A DNA stretch of 64,000 nt, taken from contig CAWJKP010000006.1 of the NCBI GenBank assembly GCA_963843465.1, positions 62,001 to 126,000 of the forward strand, in the 5' to 3' direction. Made by a program: the position numbers and the translations under genes. This document shows, piece after piece, positions 24,094 through 32,853 of the stretch (the first letter of the stretch is position 1; the number at the start of each line of letters is the position of its first letter). The notes under the pieces are model-generated. The model was not told the DNA's origin. It saw nothing but the letters and a program-made list of their open reading frames with translations, and made no database searches. The DNA is from CAWJKP01 sp963843465. GTDB lineage: Bacteria; Planctomycetota; Planctomycetia; Pirellulales; Thermoguttaceae.

Positions 24094-25530
24094 CATAGGG
24101 CGCAGTTAAGCAACTTTGTATTCCAGAAGTTCTGGATTGTTCAGGAGTTGGAAACAACTTGGATGTTTTCGTCGAAAGCTGACTCGGGCCGCTTTGGCCA
24201 GGGATTGACGGCTGCGTTCGAGGACCCGCCGGAGTTTGGGCGGGTCGTCGATCACGGCGATCCACTGTCCGATCCAGTGTGGCAGACTCGCCGCAGCACG
24301 CCACAGGCTTCGCCGGCCATCGAGCCAGACGGCCATCATCAGGATGCCGTGTTGGATGATGACCGCGATGAGTCTCACATACACCTTCGCCAGTTGCTCT
24401 GCCGCCGGGGCCGCGGCCTCGCGGTCGGCCAAATGATTGTAGGATTTCCAGAGCTTGAACAGACGTTCAATCTGCCAACGCGCCCGGTAGAGCACGACGA
24501 TTTCCTTCCACTTCAGCAGCGACCGCGGGCAGTTGCTGACGAAGATCGTCCACTCCTGGAGTGCCAGATACTCCTGCGAGGGCTCGCGGCCGTGATCGCG
24601 GGCTTTTTCGCGGATTTTCTGGCGTCGCCGCGCGGCGATTTCCGGCGAGACCCGCACGGCCACCAGCCGGCACGGCAGCCGTTTTTCGCCGAGTCGTACA
24701 CGCACATCGACCACGCCGTGCTGGGCCTTCTTGGCGAGGAACCTCTGCAACGCAAACGGTTTTCCTGCCCCTTCCAAGACCGTCGTGCCGTGCTGCAACC
24801 GCGACAGCCAATAGCCCTGCGCTTGCCCCACACGCTCGAATCGCTCAAGGGAAAAATAGCCCAAGTCGAAGATCGACAGGCTGCCCGCGGGCAAAGGGAC
24901 TTCCGTGATGGGACTCTTGGCGTCGCTCGCCCGACCCGGCTCCAGCAGCACCTGCAAACGGCCGTGACGCAACTCCCAGAGCACTTGGATCTTCAACGCC
25001 GCTTTTCCGCTGCCGTGAGTACCGCCACAGCCGGGAAACTGCTCCGCGTAGTCGTCGGGCAAGGTGACCGTGGTGCTATCACCGATCGCAACCTCCGCGA
25101 AACGCTCCAGAAGCTTGATGGGAGGCGCGTCGGCCGTCAACACATGGTCCAGTAGGCGATGCATAGCCCTTTGAAGAAACTGCACCAACTCGGGGGTAAA
25201 ACGTTGGGGAATCGCGTTTTCCGTCACGTCCACGCCGAGCTGCGCGGCCGTGATTTGATAGTCCCGCGGCTTAGGCTTAGGGTTTTGTAGCACGGTCAGC
25301 ACCAGCGTGGACAGCAGCGTCGAGCCCGAGAACTTGCGTTCCCGCTTCACACACCCGGTTTCTCGCGCCAGCACGTCCATCGGTTCCTCAAACAACCCTT
25401 GCAACAACTCCGTGACTTGCGTTACGATCTCCATAGGGAAGCTCCTTCTTCCAGGTCGGTTTGCCTAACCTCGCCTGGTTTAAGGACTTCCCCGTTTTAT
25501 TGAAAGACCAATTTCCTTAACTGCGCCTAT
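24094..25530 (-). mobile_element. IS4-family insertion sequence inside family E repeat
   Basis: About 1.44 kb. Left end CATAGGGCGCAGTTAAGC, right end (complement) ATAGGCGCAGTTAAGGAA: matching inverted termini. A 21-bp direct repeat, GGGGCTCGCTCCGCTCGACC plus C, flanks it at 24073-24093 and 25531-25551, consistent with a target duplication longer than usual for the family. It carries a single intact transposase on the minus strand. Confidence 0.88.
24106..25434 (-). CDS. IS4 family transposase
   Basis: 442 residues. The DDE triad of an IS4/DDE_Tnp_1 enzyme is visible: first Asp in VAIGDSTTVTLPDDYAEQF, second Asp in LSIFDLGYFSLERFERVG, and the Glu in the Y-R-W-E signature VLYRARWQIERLFKLWKSYN. 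The N-terminal part (DVLARETGCVKRERKFSGST, TAAQLGVDVTENAIPQRFTP) matches the family's DNA-binding region. The stop codon TAA at 24106-24108 lies within the terminal inverted repeat. No frameshift, so the element may be active. Confidence 0.93.
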   Translation of the reverse strand: MEIVTQVTELLQGLFEEPMDVLARETGCVKRERKFSGSTLLSTLVLTVLQNPKPKPRDYQITAAQLGVDVTENAIPQRFTPELVQFLQRAMHRLLDHVLTADAPPIKLLERFAEVAIGDSTTVTLPDDYAEQFPGCGGTHGSGKAALKIQVLWELRHGRLQVLLEPGRASDAKSPITEVPLPAGSLSIFDLGYFSLERFERVGQAQGYWLSRLQHGTTVLEGAGKPFALQRFLAKKAQHGVVDVRVRLGEKRLPCRLVAVRVSPEIAARRRQKIREKARDHGREPSQEYLALQEWTIFVSNCPRSLLKWKEIVVLYRARWQIERLFKLWKSYNHLADREAAAPAAEQLAKVYVRLIAVIIQHGILMMAVWLDGRRSLWRAAASLPHWIGQWIAVIDDPPKLRRVLERSRQSLAKAARVSFRRKHPSCFQLLNNPELLEYKVA

Positions 25531-25558
25531 GGGGCTCGCTCCGCTCGACCCACCCTAC
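25531..25558. repeat. Palindromic repeat, family E, right part
   Basis: GGGGCTCGCTCCGCTCGACC then CACCCTAC: the end of the family E copy cut by the IS4-type element. Its first 21 bp duplicate 24073-24093. It touches the stop of the prenyltransferase-repeat gene. Confidence 0.85.
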
Positions 25559-26595
25559 CTTTGCGGGTTGACTGGCGGGTATCGGTAGTAAACCTCCAGG
25601 GTCAGCGCGGCCATGCTGGTCATCATCAGCCGCCCGCCTTGTGCCGCCCATTCAGGCATCCCCACCTGGGGGTCCCAGCTTCCGTTGGCACAGCCGGTGT
25701 TCCCGCACTGGCTCTTGATCAGCACCGTCCGCATCTGCCGGTTCCACTTGTCCCAGTCGGGACCGGGAAGGTTGTGCATGACCTGCGTGGCATAGTACCA
25801 GTAATAGACCTTGCCGTTACTGGCGTTGGGCAGGTTGGCCATGAGGAACTTTTCGCCCTCGGCGATCCGCGGGTCGCCGGGGCCGGCCCCCAGGTATTGC
25901 GTGCCGAGCAAGCCCACGGCGGTCATGGTGTCCGAAGACTCCCTGGGGGGCTGGTAGGAGAAGAGGCCCTTGGCAGTTCCCTTGCCCACCGAATCGAGCC
26001 ATTTCTTCGCCAAGTCGAAGCACGCATGGTTGGGAACCAACCCGGCCATCGTGCCGCTTTTCAACGCCATCAACTGCCAGCCGAAGACCGACGTATCGCC
26101 GCCCGGCTGCTTAAAGGTGTACCACCAGCCGCCGGTCTGCTGGTCCTGGCAGGTCTCGATGAAGTGTAGCGCGGCTTTGGCCGGGGCCTCCAGCCGCCTG
26201 TCGTGGCTCATGCCGTAGGCCTCGCAGAGCATGATCGTCGCCAGGCCGTGGGAATACATCTGCGTCTGCCCCCCGGTGAACGACAGGTCGCCGGTCGGCA
26301 ACTGGTGCGAGATCATCCAGGTGATACCTTGGTAGATGTTGTTCCTGTAGGGGCCCTTCGTCTCGTGGGTCTGGCCGGCGGCGAGGAAGGGCAGCAGGCC
26401 GAAGGCGGTGGCCGCGCCGGGGGCGTTGGCGGAGCCTGGTCCGGTGCAACCCGGGCCGCGGCAGCGGGCGTGGTAGTCAATGGACCAGCTCCCGTCGATA
26501 TTCTGGTGCCGGGCCAGCCAGGCAAGCGCCGCGGCCACGGCGCGCTCGCTCTCGGCGTTGCCGCCGCCCATCTCCAGAAGCGACTGCTTGGCCAA
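25555..26595 (-). CDS. Prenyltransferase/squalene-oxidase repeat protein
   Basis: 346 residues from a TTG at 26595. The planctomycete-type squalene-hopene-cyclase-like toroid is recognisable from alternating helices with QW-like words: ALAWLARHQNIDGSWSIDYH, YQGITWMISHQLPTGDLSFT, HFIETCQDQQTGGWWYTFKQ, WQLMALKSGTMAGLVP, YYWYYATQVMHNLPGPDWDK and ANGSWDPQVGMPEWAAQGGR. These proteins are widespread in planctomycetes; they are not proven enzymes and I see no DXDD cyclase motif. The upstream frame (LRLLGGLIAGLENPFAGRT) continues without a start codon, and the preceding gene overlaps in another frame by 119 bp, so the real gene may begin earlier or be joined to it by a frameshift. Confidence 0.75.
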   Translation of the reverse strand: MAKQSLLEMGGGNAESERAVAAALAWLARHQNIDGSWSIDYHARCRGPGCTGPGSANAPGAATAFGLLPFLAAGQTHETKGPYRNNIYQGITWMISHQLPTGDLSFTGGQTQMYSHGLATIMLCEAYGMSHDRRLEAPAKAALHFIETCQDQQTGGWWYTFKQPGGDTSVFGWQLMALKSGTMAGLVPNHACFDLAKKWLDSVGKGTAKGLFSYQPPRESSDTMTAVGLLGTQYLGAGPGDPRIAEGEKFLMANLPNASNGKVYYWYYATQVMHNLPGPDWDKWNRQMRTVLIKSQCGNTGCANGSWDPQVGMPEWAAQGGRLMMTSMAALTLEVYYRYPPVNPQR

Positions 26596-27625
26596 ACCGG
26601 TGCGGCCGGCGAAGGGATTCTCCAGGCCAGCGATCAGACCACCGAGAAGCCTTAGTCTCCGCCTCGCCCGCCTGCGCTAGACGCTGTTGCACCTTCTCAC
26701 GCAACAGCCCGGTCAACTGGGGAATCGCTTTTCGGTACCAATAGACCGCATGAAAACGGAGTTGCTGCTGTGAGGCTCCTTTGTTGTTCTCCGCCAGGTT
26801 CCACCACCCGTCGCCCTGCGTGACCTGTTCGGCCGGCTCTGTGATCTTCTTGAGTTCCTTGGCTGCCAGCCAGGCGTACTTTCCGTCATCCGATGTTGCC
26901 AGCATGTGAAGCCCGCGAGCCCAGTCCCCTTTGACAAGACATAGATACTCGCCTGCGACACGATTCGCCTCCGGGTCGTCCGGCTTCTTGGCAAGCGTTG
27001 CCATTGCTTCCTGGTAATCCTTGTACTCCGCGGCCATCTGTTCCAGTTCTTCCGAGCGAAATCTCAGCCGCTTTTCCAATTCGCTGTCGTTGGTCCTCTG
27101 GGCCAGCTCCAGGGTGACCTTGGCGAGTTGTTTCGCTAGCTTGTAATCATCCCTGGCGGCAGCCTCTTTGATCAGAACCAACGCAGCGTCGGCAGTCGCC
27201 GGACCGTAGCCGGGAGTCGGCGCATCGGCTGACTTGAGCAATACGTCGACTTGCATGGTGAAGAGGTCGGTCTGATATGCTGCCCCCATCACATCTACCG
27301 CGCGAAGGGCAAGCTCGCCGTCGCCCGCAAGCGTCGCCACGTTCCGAGCAGTTTTCAACAATGCGTAGCGGCTCGTTGGGTCATCGTTGGTCTCCCTCGC
27401 TGCTGTGAGGAGTTTTTTCGCCAAGTCCCGCTTCTGGTCCGCGCTACTTGCCTCCCCGAGCTCGCGGCCGTAAAGTTGCTTGACGAGTTTCATCGCCTCC
27501 AATTGGCTTTCCGGGGAAGGCACCTGTAGCCGGCGCTCCGCATCCGCGGCCACGGCGGCAGCGATCGGCGCCAGAGCCAGAGCAAGAATCGACGGCAACA
27601 CGCGATCAGACCATCGGCCGAACAT
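26477..27625 (-). CDS. Planctomycete helical-repeat secreted protein, probably shortened
   Basis: 382 residues as read. A signal peptide (LPSILALALAPIAAAVAADA) is followed by an all-helical region of a family I recognise from many planctomycetes: EAMKLVKQLYGRELGEASSA, TSRYALLKTARNVATLAGDG, ALRAVDVMGAAYQTDLFTMQ, GEYLCLVKGDWARGLHMLAT, GDGWWNLAENNKGASQQQLR and FHAVYWYRKAIPQLTGLLRE. In that family a further domain often follows. Here the good pattern ends near codon 330 (about 26640) and the last 50 codons look out of frame. A deletion or frameshift may have fused this gene to the prenyltransferase-repeat gene. Function unknown. Confidence 0.65.
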   Translation of the reverse strand: MFGRWSDRVLPSILALALAPIAAAVAADAERRLQVPSPESQLEAMKLVKQLYGRELGEASSADQKRDLAKKLLTAARETNDDPTSRYALLKTARNVATLAGDGELALRAVDVMGAAYQTDLFTMQVDVLLKSADAPTPGYGPATADAALVLIKEAAARDDYKLAKQLAKVTLELAQRTNDSELEKRLRFRSEELEQMAAEYKDYQEAMATLAKKPDDPEANRVAGEYLCLVKGDWARGLHMLATSDDGKYAWLAAKELKKITEPAEQVTQGDGWWNLAENNKGASQQQLRFHAVYWYRKAIPQLTGLLREKVQQRLAQAGEAETKASRWSDRWPGESLRRPHRFGQAVASGDGRRQRRERARRGRGACLAGPAPEYRRELVH

Positions 27626-27655
27626 GAAACGGCTCCTCGAAAAGCAGGCGTCGAC

Positions 27656-27756
27656 GTAGGGTGGACTTTAGCCCGCCTTCACGACGTGCTGCCGCGAACG
27701 CTAGGGGTGCAAGGCAGGATTGGACGGTCGTCGTGGCGGGCTGAAGCCCACCCTAC
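27656..27756. repeat. Palindromic repeat, family B
   Basis: 101 bp, arms GTAGGGTGGACTTTAGCCCG / CGGGCTGAAGCCCACCCTAC. It is the sister of the copy inside the gene at 3589-4758; here it lies between genes. Confidence 0.9.
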
Positions 27757-27777
27757 ATTCTGGGCGTGCCGGGAATT

Positions 27778-28888
27778 CTAAGCCTTCTTCGCCGCACTGT
27801 CGATGGGGACGCCCTGCTTGCGAGCTTTGAGCGTAGGGTCCCTGGGCAGCGGCAGTGTTACGCTCCGGCCCGATTCGGCCGCCTTGTAGATCCCTAGGAT
27901 GATCTCCACGGCGCGGCGCCCTTCGTGGCCGTCGATGGACGGCGAGACGCCGCGACGAATCGCCTGGACCACGTCCTGGAACTGCCGGGCGTGACCGTGA
28001 TGACCGATGGCCTTGGGATCGGCCGCCCCGCCGCCTCCGCTGACCCGGCCGTCCATCTTCGCCCGGATCGCGGCGTCCTTGGGCCTGGCGACGGCGAAAT
28101 CCCATTTCACCAGGTCTTCCTCTTCCATCGCCGCGGAGCCCTGCGAGCCGTGCAGCTCGATCCGCTTCAGGTAGCCGGGGAAGACCGCCGTGCTGGCCTC
28201 GATCACGCCCAGGGCCCCGTTGGCGAACCGCAGGGTGGCCAGGGCCACGTCTTCCACGTCGATCCTTTGGTGGGCCAACAGGCCGAACTGCCCGCGAATC
28301 TCGACCACCGGCCCCATCAGCCAGGCCAACAGGTCGACGCTATGAATCGCCTGGTTCATCAGGGCCCCGCCGCCGTCCAACTCCCAGGTGCCCCGCCAGG
28401 CGCCGCTGTCGTAATAGGATTGGGGCCGGAACCACTTGACGTAAGCGTCGCCCAGCACCAGCCGCCCGAACCGCCGCTGGTCCACCGCCCGCTTCAACTG
28501 CCGGCTGGAATCGTGGAAGCGGGAGGGAAAGATCGTCGAGAGCACCACGCCTGCGCCGGCAGGCGTCGATGATCTTGTCGCAGCGGTCCAGCGTGATCTC
28601 CAAGGGCTTCTCGACGATCACGTGCTTGCCCGCCCGCGCGGCTTTCACGGCCGGCTCCAGGTGGGCCCCGCTGGGCGTGGCCACGGTGACCACGCTGACC
28701 GCCGGGTCGGCCAGCATGGCGTCCAAGTCGTGGTAGGCCCTGGCGCCGCTCTGCGCCGCCAGCCGGTCGGCTGCGGCCGGAACGGCGTCGTAGCAGGCCG
28801 CCAACTTCGCCCCGCGAACCTCGTGGATCGCCCGGGCGTGAAAGTCCGCGATCATCCCGCAGCCGACAATGGCGAAGCCGAGCGCCAT
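27778..28888 (-). CDS. Gfo/Idh/MocA family oxidoreductase, frameshifted
   Basis: Start ATG 28888 behind AAGGAGACG. The N-terminal Rossmann part reads GFAIVGCGMIADFHARAIHE, ACYDAVPAAADRLAAQSGAR, VTVATPSGAHLEPAVKAARA and GKHVIVEKPLEIT (the EKP lysine). Near 28565 the frame changes, and the C-terminal domain continues as VLSTIFPSRFHDSSRQLKRA, DSGAWRGTWELDGGGALMNQ, AIHSVDLLAWLMGP (family His) to the stop at 27778. Removing one C from CGGCGCAGG joins them as DACRAGVVLSTIF. The joined length of about 369 residues is normal. NAD(P)-dependent oxidation of a sugar or polyol is expected; the substrate is not known. Confidence 0.85.
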
Positions 28889-28940
28889 AGCAACGTCTCC
28901 TTGATGAGCCGAAGGCAAAATGCGGATTATAGGGCAAGTC

Positions 28941-29921
28941 CTACTGCCTAAACAGATACCAGGCCGCCGCCAGGTTCAGGGCGTTGAAGGCGACGTGCAT
29001 CACGATCGAGGGAACGACGCGATGAGTGCGGAAATAAATGATCCCCATCACGGCGGCAAAGAAAAACAGCGTGACCGGATCGGGGGCGACCGTCTTGGGA
29101 AGGATGCTCGGCGCAGCCAACTGAACGGAGTACAACAGCGGGATGCAGAAGACGACCGCCGCCAGTCCCACGACCAGGTCCCGCGGCAGCTTTTCGGCAA
29201 TGAATCCCAAGTCCGCCGCTGTGGCCCCCGTGCGAAGTCGAAGATAAGCTATGGCAAACGCTACGGTCAGCATCTCGGCCACGCCGTTGAGAACAAATAG
29301 CGACAGCAAGGCGTCAACGTTTTCCGGCGGCGGGGCCGCCCGGCGGAAGTGCGCCGCCGCAAACAGGGCCGACGCCAGCAGCACCGGCAGCAGACCGGGC
29401 CACAGCCGCCGCAGCAGTCGCAACCGCCTCCGCCGGCGGCCCTCGACGGCCTCCAGCCAGCCCTGCAACAGCAATCGGAAGACAAACTCCTCGAACAACG
29501 GCGCCGCCAGCAGTGCCGCGAAACCGCAAAGCAGCAACGTCCCCGGTTGGTGACGCCGAACCAGCGCCACCAGCAAGGGATTCATCGCCGTCTCCTCTTT
29601 CGCCAACGGATCTTGGCGGTTCTTCCCGCCAGCCGCTGCGTGGTCCTCGCCGACGGCGCCAGCGGCCTGTGAACCGCCGGCCGGGGACTCGCTTCCCGTG
29701 CCGACCGGAATCCCCAATCCCCAGCGGGCGGCGAAGACCAACGTCCCGAACAACAGCACGTAGGCCCCCAGCACGACCAGCACGTCCAGCAGGTTCCACG
29801 GCACCGGACGGCGCGGCTCCCAGGGCACCCGGGCCAGCAGCCGCCAACCCGCCAAGACCGACAGCGCGGTCCAGATCACCAGCAACGAGATCGTCGACTG
29901 TGCCGCCGTGAGATCGTGCAT
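28941..29921 (-). CDS. CPBP family intramembrane metalloprotease
   Basis: 326 residues with about seven hydrophobic segments. The Abi/CPBP (Rce1-like) motifs are present: the glutamate pair in AAPLFEEFVFRLLLQGWL, the histidine in LLASALFAAAHFRRA, and the last motif in VVPSIVMHVAFNALNLAAAW. A polar insert (residues about 75-115) lies between TM2 and TM3. These proteases cleave inside the membrane; known roles include prenyl-protein processing and bacteriocin immunity, but no substrate is apparent here. It follows pgsA with a 3-bp gap and is probably co-transcribed with rimO-pgsA. Confidence 0.88.
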   Translation of the reverse strand: MHDLTAAQSTISLLVIWTALSVLAGWRLLARVPWEPRRPVPWNLLDVLVVLGAYVLLFGTLVFAARWGLGIPVGTGSESPAGGSQAAGAVGEDHAAAGGKNRQDPLAKEETAMNPLLVALVRRHQPGTLLLCGFAALLAAPLFEEFVFRLLLQGWLEAVEGRRRRRLRLLRRLWPGLLPVLLASALFAAAHFRRAAPPPENVDALLSLFVLNGVAEMLTVAFAIAYLRLRTGATAADLGFIAEKLPRDLVVGLAAVVFCIPLLYSVQLAAPSILPKTVAPDPVTLFFFAAVMGIIYFRTHRVVPSIVMHVAFNALNLAAAWYLFRQ

Positions 29922-29924
29922 CGC

Positions 29925-30563
29925 TTAATGCCGCCGCAAAAGCCGCATGGCCACGAAGATATAGATCAGGCCGGAGTAGATCGTGATCGCCAGCGTCGAC
30001 CAGATCGAGACCACCATCAAGTACCAGACCCACGCCGGGGCCTGCGACGGGATCTGCCACGGCCCCATCGCCGCCTTGACCGGGTAGTCCAGATAGAACA
30101 GGCACACGCTCGCAGCCACGCACTGGAAAACCATCTTCAACTTGCCGGAAAGGTTGGCCGAAAAATCGCCCCCCCGCTCCTCGATGAAACTTCGCAAGGC
30201 CGTCACCAGTAGCTCCCGCCCCACCAAGACCACCACCATCCAACTCCGCAAGCCAGCGGGAGTGGCCTGCATCTGCGGAATCGCCGAGACGAGAATGAAG
30301 GTGCCGCAGATGATCACCTTGTCGGCGAATGGGTCCAAGATCCGGCCAAAGGTGGTCACCTGGCCGTATTTCCGCGCGTAGTAGCCATCGAGCCAGTCCG
30401 TGCTGGCGGCGATCACAAACAGCACCGTGCTCGCCAGGTAATGCTCCGTGCCGATCAGAACGAACATCACCACCGCCAGAATCAGCCGCGAGCCGGTCAA
30501 CAGGTTCGGCAGATTGAAGATTTTCGCCCGCCGCCGCTGCCGCTTCATAGCTGGGGTACTCAT
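29925..30563 (-). CDS. pgsA: CDP-diacylglycerol-glycerol-3-phosphate 3-phosphatidyltransferase
   Basis: 212 residues. The CDP-alcohol phosphotransferase signature D-G-x2-A-R-x8-G-x3-D-x3-D is complete: DWLDGYYARKYGQVTT then FGRILDPFADK. The opening NLPNLLTGSRLILAVVMFVL and several further membrane helices complete the family. It makes phosphatidylglycerophosphate, the first step to phosphatidylglycerol, at the inner membrane. The gene starts 18 bp after rimO, an order seen in many bacteria, and is followed directly by the CPBP protease gene. Confidence 0.93.
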   Translation of the reverse strand: MSTPAMKRQRRRAKIFNLPNLLTGSRLILAVVMFVLIGTEHYLASTVLFVIAASTDWLDGYYARKYGQVTTFGRILDPFADKVIICGTFILVSAIPQMQATPAGLRSWMVVVLVGRELLVTALRSFIEERGGDFSANLSGKLKMVFQCVAASVCLFYLDYPVKAAMGPWQIPSQAPAWVWYLMVVSIWSTLAITIYSGLIYIFVAMRLLRRH

Positions 30564-30581
30564 TTCCCTCGATTTTGCCGG

Positions 30582-31931
30582 CTATCGCGGCGGACCGACC
30601 GCGACGGCCACCAAATCATAGTCGCGAAAAGCCACGACCTCACAGGGGACGATCCGACCCGGAGCCAGGTTCTCACCGGTCACATAGACCGACCCGTCAA
30701 TCTCCGGGGCATCGGCGTAGCTGCGTCCCAGGTAGGCGTCTTCCGCGTCGGGCACATAACCGTCAATCAGAACGTCCAAGGGCTGGCTGACTTTCGCCGC
30801 ATTCCAGGCAAAGGCGATCTCCTGCTGCACGGCGAGCAGACGCTGCCGCCGAGCCCGCTTGACCTTTTCCGGGAGATGCCCGTCCAGCCGATCGGCCGGC
30901 GTTCCCGGCTCGCGCGAATAGACAAAGGCCCCCAACCGCTCGAAACGCTGCGTGCGAACGAAGTCGACCAACTCCTCAAACTGCGACTCGGTCTCGCCCG
31001 GAAACCCGGTGATCATCGTCGTCCGCAACGCGAGCCCTTCGATCCGCTCCCGGAGCCGGGCGATGAGCTGCTCCGTTTCAGCCCGGTCCACGCGGCGATT
31101 CATCCGCCGCAGCATCTGGTCGTTGATGTGCTGCAACGGCAAGTCGAGGTAGGGAAGGATTTTCCGGCTAGCAGCCAGGACGTCGATCAACGGCTCGGTG
31201 AAGTACATCGGATAGAGATACATCAGCCGGATCCACTCCAACCCTTCGACCTGCTGCAACTCGACCAGAAGCTCCGCCAGCCGCGGCTCACCGTAGAGAT
31301 CCAGGCCGTAATAGGTGGTGTCTTGAGCCACGACGTTCAACTCGCGGACACCATCCCGGGCCAACTGCCGGGCCTCGGCAACGACCTCCTCCAACGGCTT
31401 GCTGGCATGTTTACCCCTCATTGTGGGGATCGAGCAGAAGGTGCAGAGCCGGTCGCAGCCTTCCGAGATCTTCAGATAGGCCAAATGACGGGGGGTGATC
31501 CTTAGCCGGTCGCCATCCGGAAGCGGCTTGGCGGTCGCCGGACGGAAGATGGCCCGCTGCTCGGTCAATCGGCCCAAAACCCGGTCCGCCGACCGGGCAA
31601 TCTCCTCCCGGCTGAACAGTCCGATAACCTGATCAATGCCTGGACACTGCTCCAAGAGCGACATTTTATCCCGCTCAGCAAGGCATCCGGCGACAATAAC
31701 TCCCCCCAGTTTGCCGCGTTTTTTCAGTTTAACCATCTCGCGGATCGTCTGGAGCGACTCCTGCCGGGCCGCGTGGATGAATCCGCAGGTGTTGACCACC
31801 ACGAAATCGGCTCCTTCCGGCTCCCGGACAAGCTGGTAGCCCTCGAGCTTCAGCAGGCCCAGCATCCGTTCGCTGTCCACGAGATTCTTGGGACAGCCGA
31901 GGGTGATCAGACAACAACTCGCCGTGCTAAT
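30582..31931 (-). CDS. rimO: Ribosomal protein S12 methylthiotransferase RimO (probable ATT start)
   Basis: Radical-SAM enzyme that methylthiolates Asp of ribosomal protein S12. Order: UPF0004 domain with Fe-S ligands in LGCPKNLVDSERML, VVVNTCGFIHAARQES and VIVAGCLAERDKMS; radical SAM core with HLAYLKISEGCDRLCTFCSI; C-terminal TRAM domain (IDGYVPDAEDAYLGRSYADA). The first GTG (31880) would remove GCPKN and its cluster cysteine. Upstream, up to an in-frame TGA at 31947-31949, there is no ATG, GTG or TTG, but an ATT at 31929-31931 stands 9 nt after GGGAGG and gives 449 residues. A CTG at 31908-31910 is the other option. It leads a likely operon with pgsA and the CPBP gene. Confidence 0.9.
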   Translation of the reverse strand: MSTASCCLITLGCPKNLVDSERMLGLLKLEGYQLVREPEGADFVVVNTCGFIHAARQESLQTIREMVKLKKRGKLGGVIVAGCLAERDKMSLLEQCPGIDQVIGLFSREEIARSADRVLGRLTEQRAIFRPATAKPLPDGDRLRITPRHLAYLKISEGCDRLCTFCSIPTMRGKHASKPLEEVVAEARQLARDGVRELNVVAQDTTYYGLDLYGEPRLAELLVELQQVEGLEWIRLMYLYPMYFTEPLIDVLAASRKILPYLDLPLQHINDQMLRRMNRRVDRAETEQLIARLRERIEGLALRTTMITGFPGETESQFEELVDFVRTQRFERLGAFVYSREPGTPADRLDGHLPEKVKRARRQRLLAVQQEIAFAWNAAKVSQPLDVLIDGYVPDAEDAYLGRSYADAPEIDGSVYVTGENLAPGRIVPCEVVAFRDYDLVAVAVGPPR

Positions 31932-31940
31932 GGGTAGTCG

Positions 31941-31946
31941 CCTCCC
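31941..31946 (-). promoter_or_regulatory. Ribosome binding site fixing the unusual rimO start
   Basis: GGGAGG on the minus strand, 9 nt before the ATT codon at 31929-31931. It is the only strong Shine-Dalgarno match between the in-frame stop and the essential LGCPKN motif. Confidence 0.5.
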
Positions 31947-32143
31947 TCAAACGTGACCTCTGCTAGCCGATTCGGGCCGCCCGGTTAAGGCGGCGGCACA
32001 CCAGGAATCGTACCGGATGACCCCCTCCAGCGTAAGGGCCGTTGCGGGGAGAGGGCCCTTTGACTATCATAGACGGTTGCGGCCGCCGAGTCGTCCCGCC
32101 CCGCCCGCCTTCACCCGGCCTTCGATCGGAGTGTGAGTTCTCG

Positions 32144-32842
32144 ATGGATGCCAAGTTGGTCATTGTCGGAGGGAAGGCCAACAAGGGCCCGATCTCTCTG
32201 AAGCTCCCCACCGTCATCGGCCGCAGCCGCGAGGCCGACCTGACCGTGGCGCATCCCATGATCAGCCGTCAGCACTGCCGGCTCTTCGAGGTCGACGGCC
32301 TGCTGAAGATCCGCGATCTCGGCTCGCTCAACGGCACGTTCATCGGCGAGGAGAAGATCACCGAAGCCGACCTCTACCCGCAGTCGCAATTCACCGTCGG
32401 GCCGTTGACCTTCCGCGTGGACTACGAGTACGCAGGGCCGGTGGGCGCTCCTCCGCCGGCGGACCAAGCACAAGCGGCGGCACCGGAGTTCCCCGACGCC
32501 ATGACCCTGGATTTTCTAGCCACGGACATTGCGCCGCAGCACGATGAGGCGCAGCCGCAGCGCGAGCCGGCCCCCGAATTGGCCCCCGCCGCGACGGAAA
32601 CGCCCGATTCCAGTGCCTTGGGGCCGGACCGCGCAGACGGGGTGGAGACCGGGCCGCAAGCGGCATCCGACCACGCCGGCCAGGAAGCCGCAAAAGCAGC
32701 CCAGGGACCGGCCGGTCAGGCTTCGGCGGAGACGGCCGCGGCGCCACCCGTCGAGGCAGCCGCCACTGCGAACCCCACCGCGGCTGCGGGGAGTTCCAAG
32801 CCGGCCGATTCCGACGAGGACATTTTCGACTTCTTGCGGTAG
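32144..32842 (+). CDS. FHA domain protein
   Basis: 232 residues from ATG 32144. Residues 1-95 form a forkhead-associated domain: KGPISLKLPTVIGRSREADL, TVAHPMISRQHCRLFEVDG (the R, S and H that contact phosphothreonine) and KIRDLGSLNGTFIGEEKI. The rest is a long Ala/Pro/Glu-rich, probably disordered tail ending in a conserved-looking acidic SDEDIFDFLR. FHA domains read phospho-Thr marks made by Ser/Thr kinases, abundant in planctomycetes; no kinase is adjacent. It is divergent from rimO across a 212-bp gap. Confidence 0.88.
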   Translation: MDAKLVIVGGKANKGPISLKLPTVIGRSREADLTVAHPMISRQHCRLFEVDGLLKIRDLGSLNGTFIGEEKITEADLYPQSQFTVGPLTFRVDYEYAGPVGAPPPADQAQAAAPEFPDAMTLDFLATDIAPQHDEAQPQREPAPELAPAATETPDSSALGPDRADGVETGPQAASDHAGQEAAKAAQGPAGQASAETAAAPPVEAAATANPTAAAGSSKPADSDEDIFDFLR

Positions 32843-32853
32843 GGCCCCAAACC

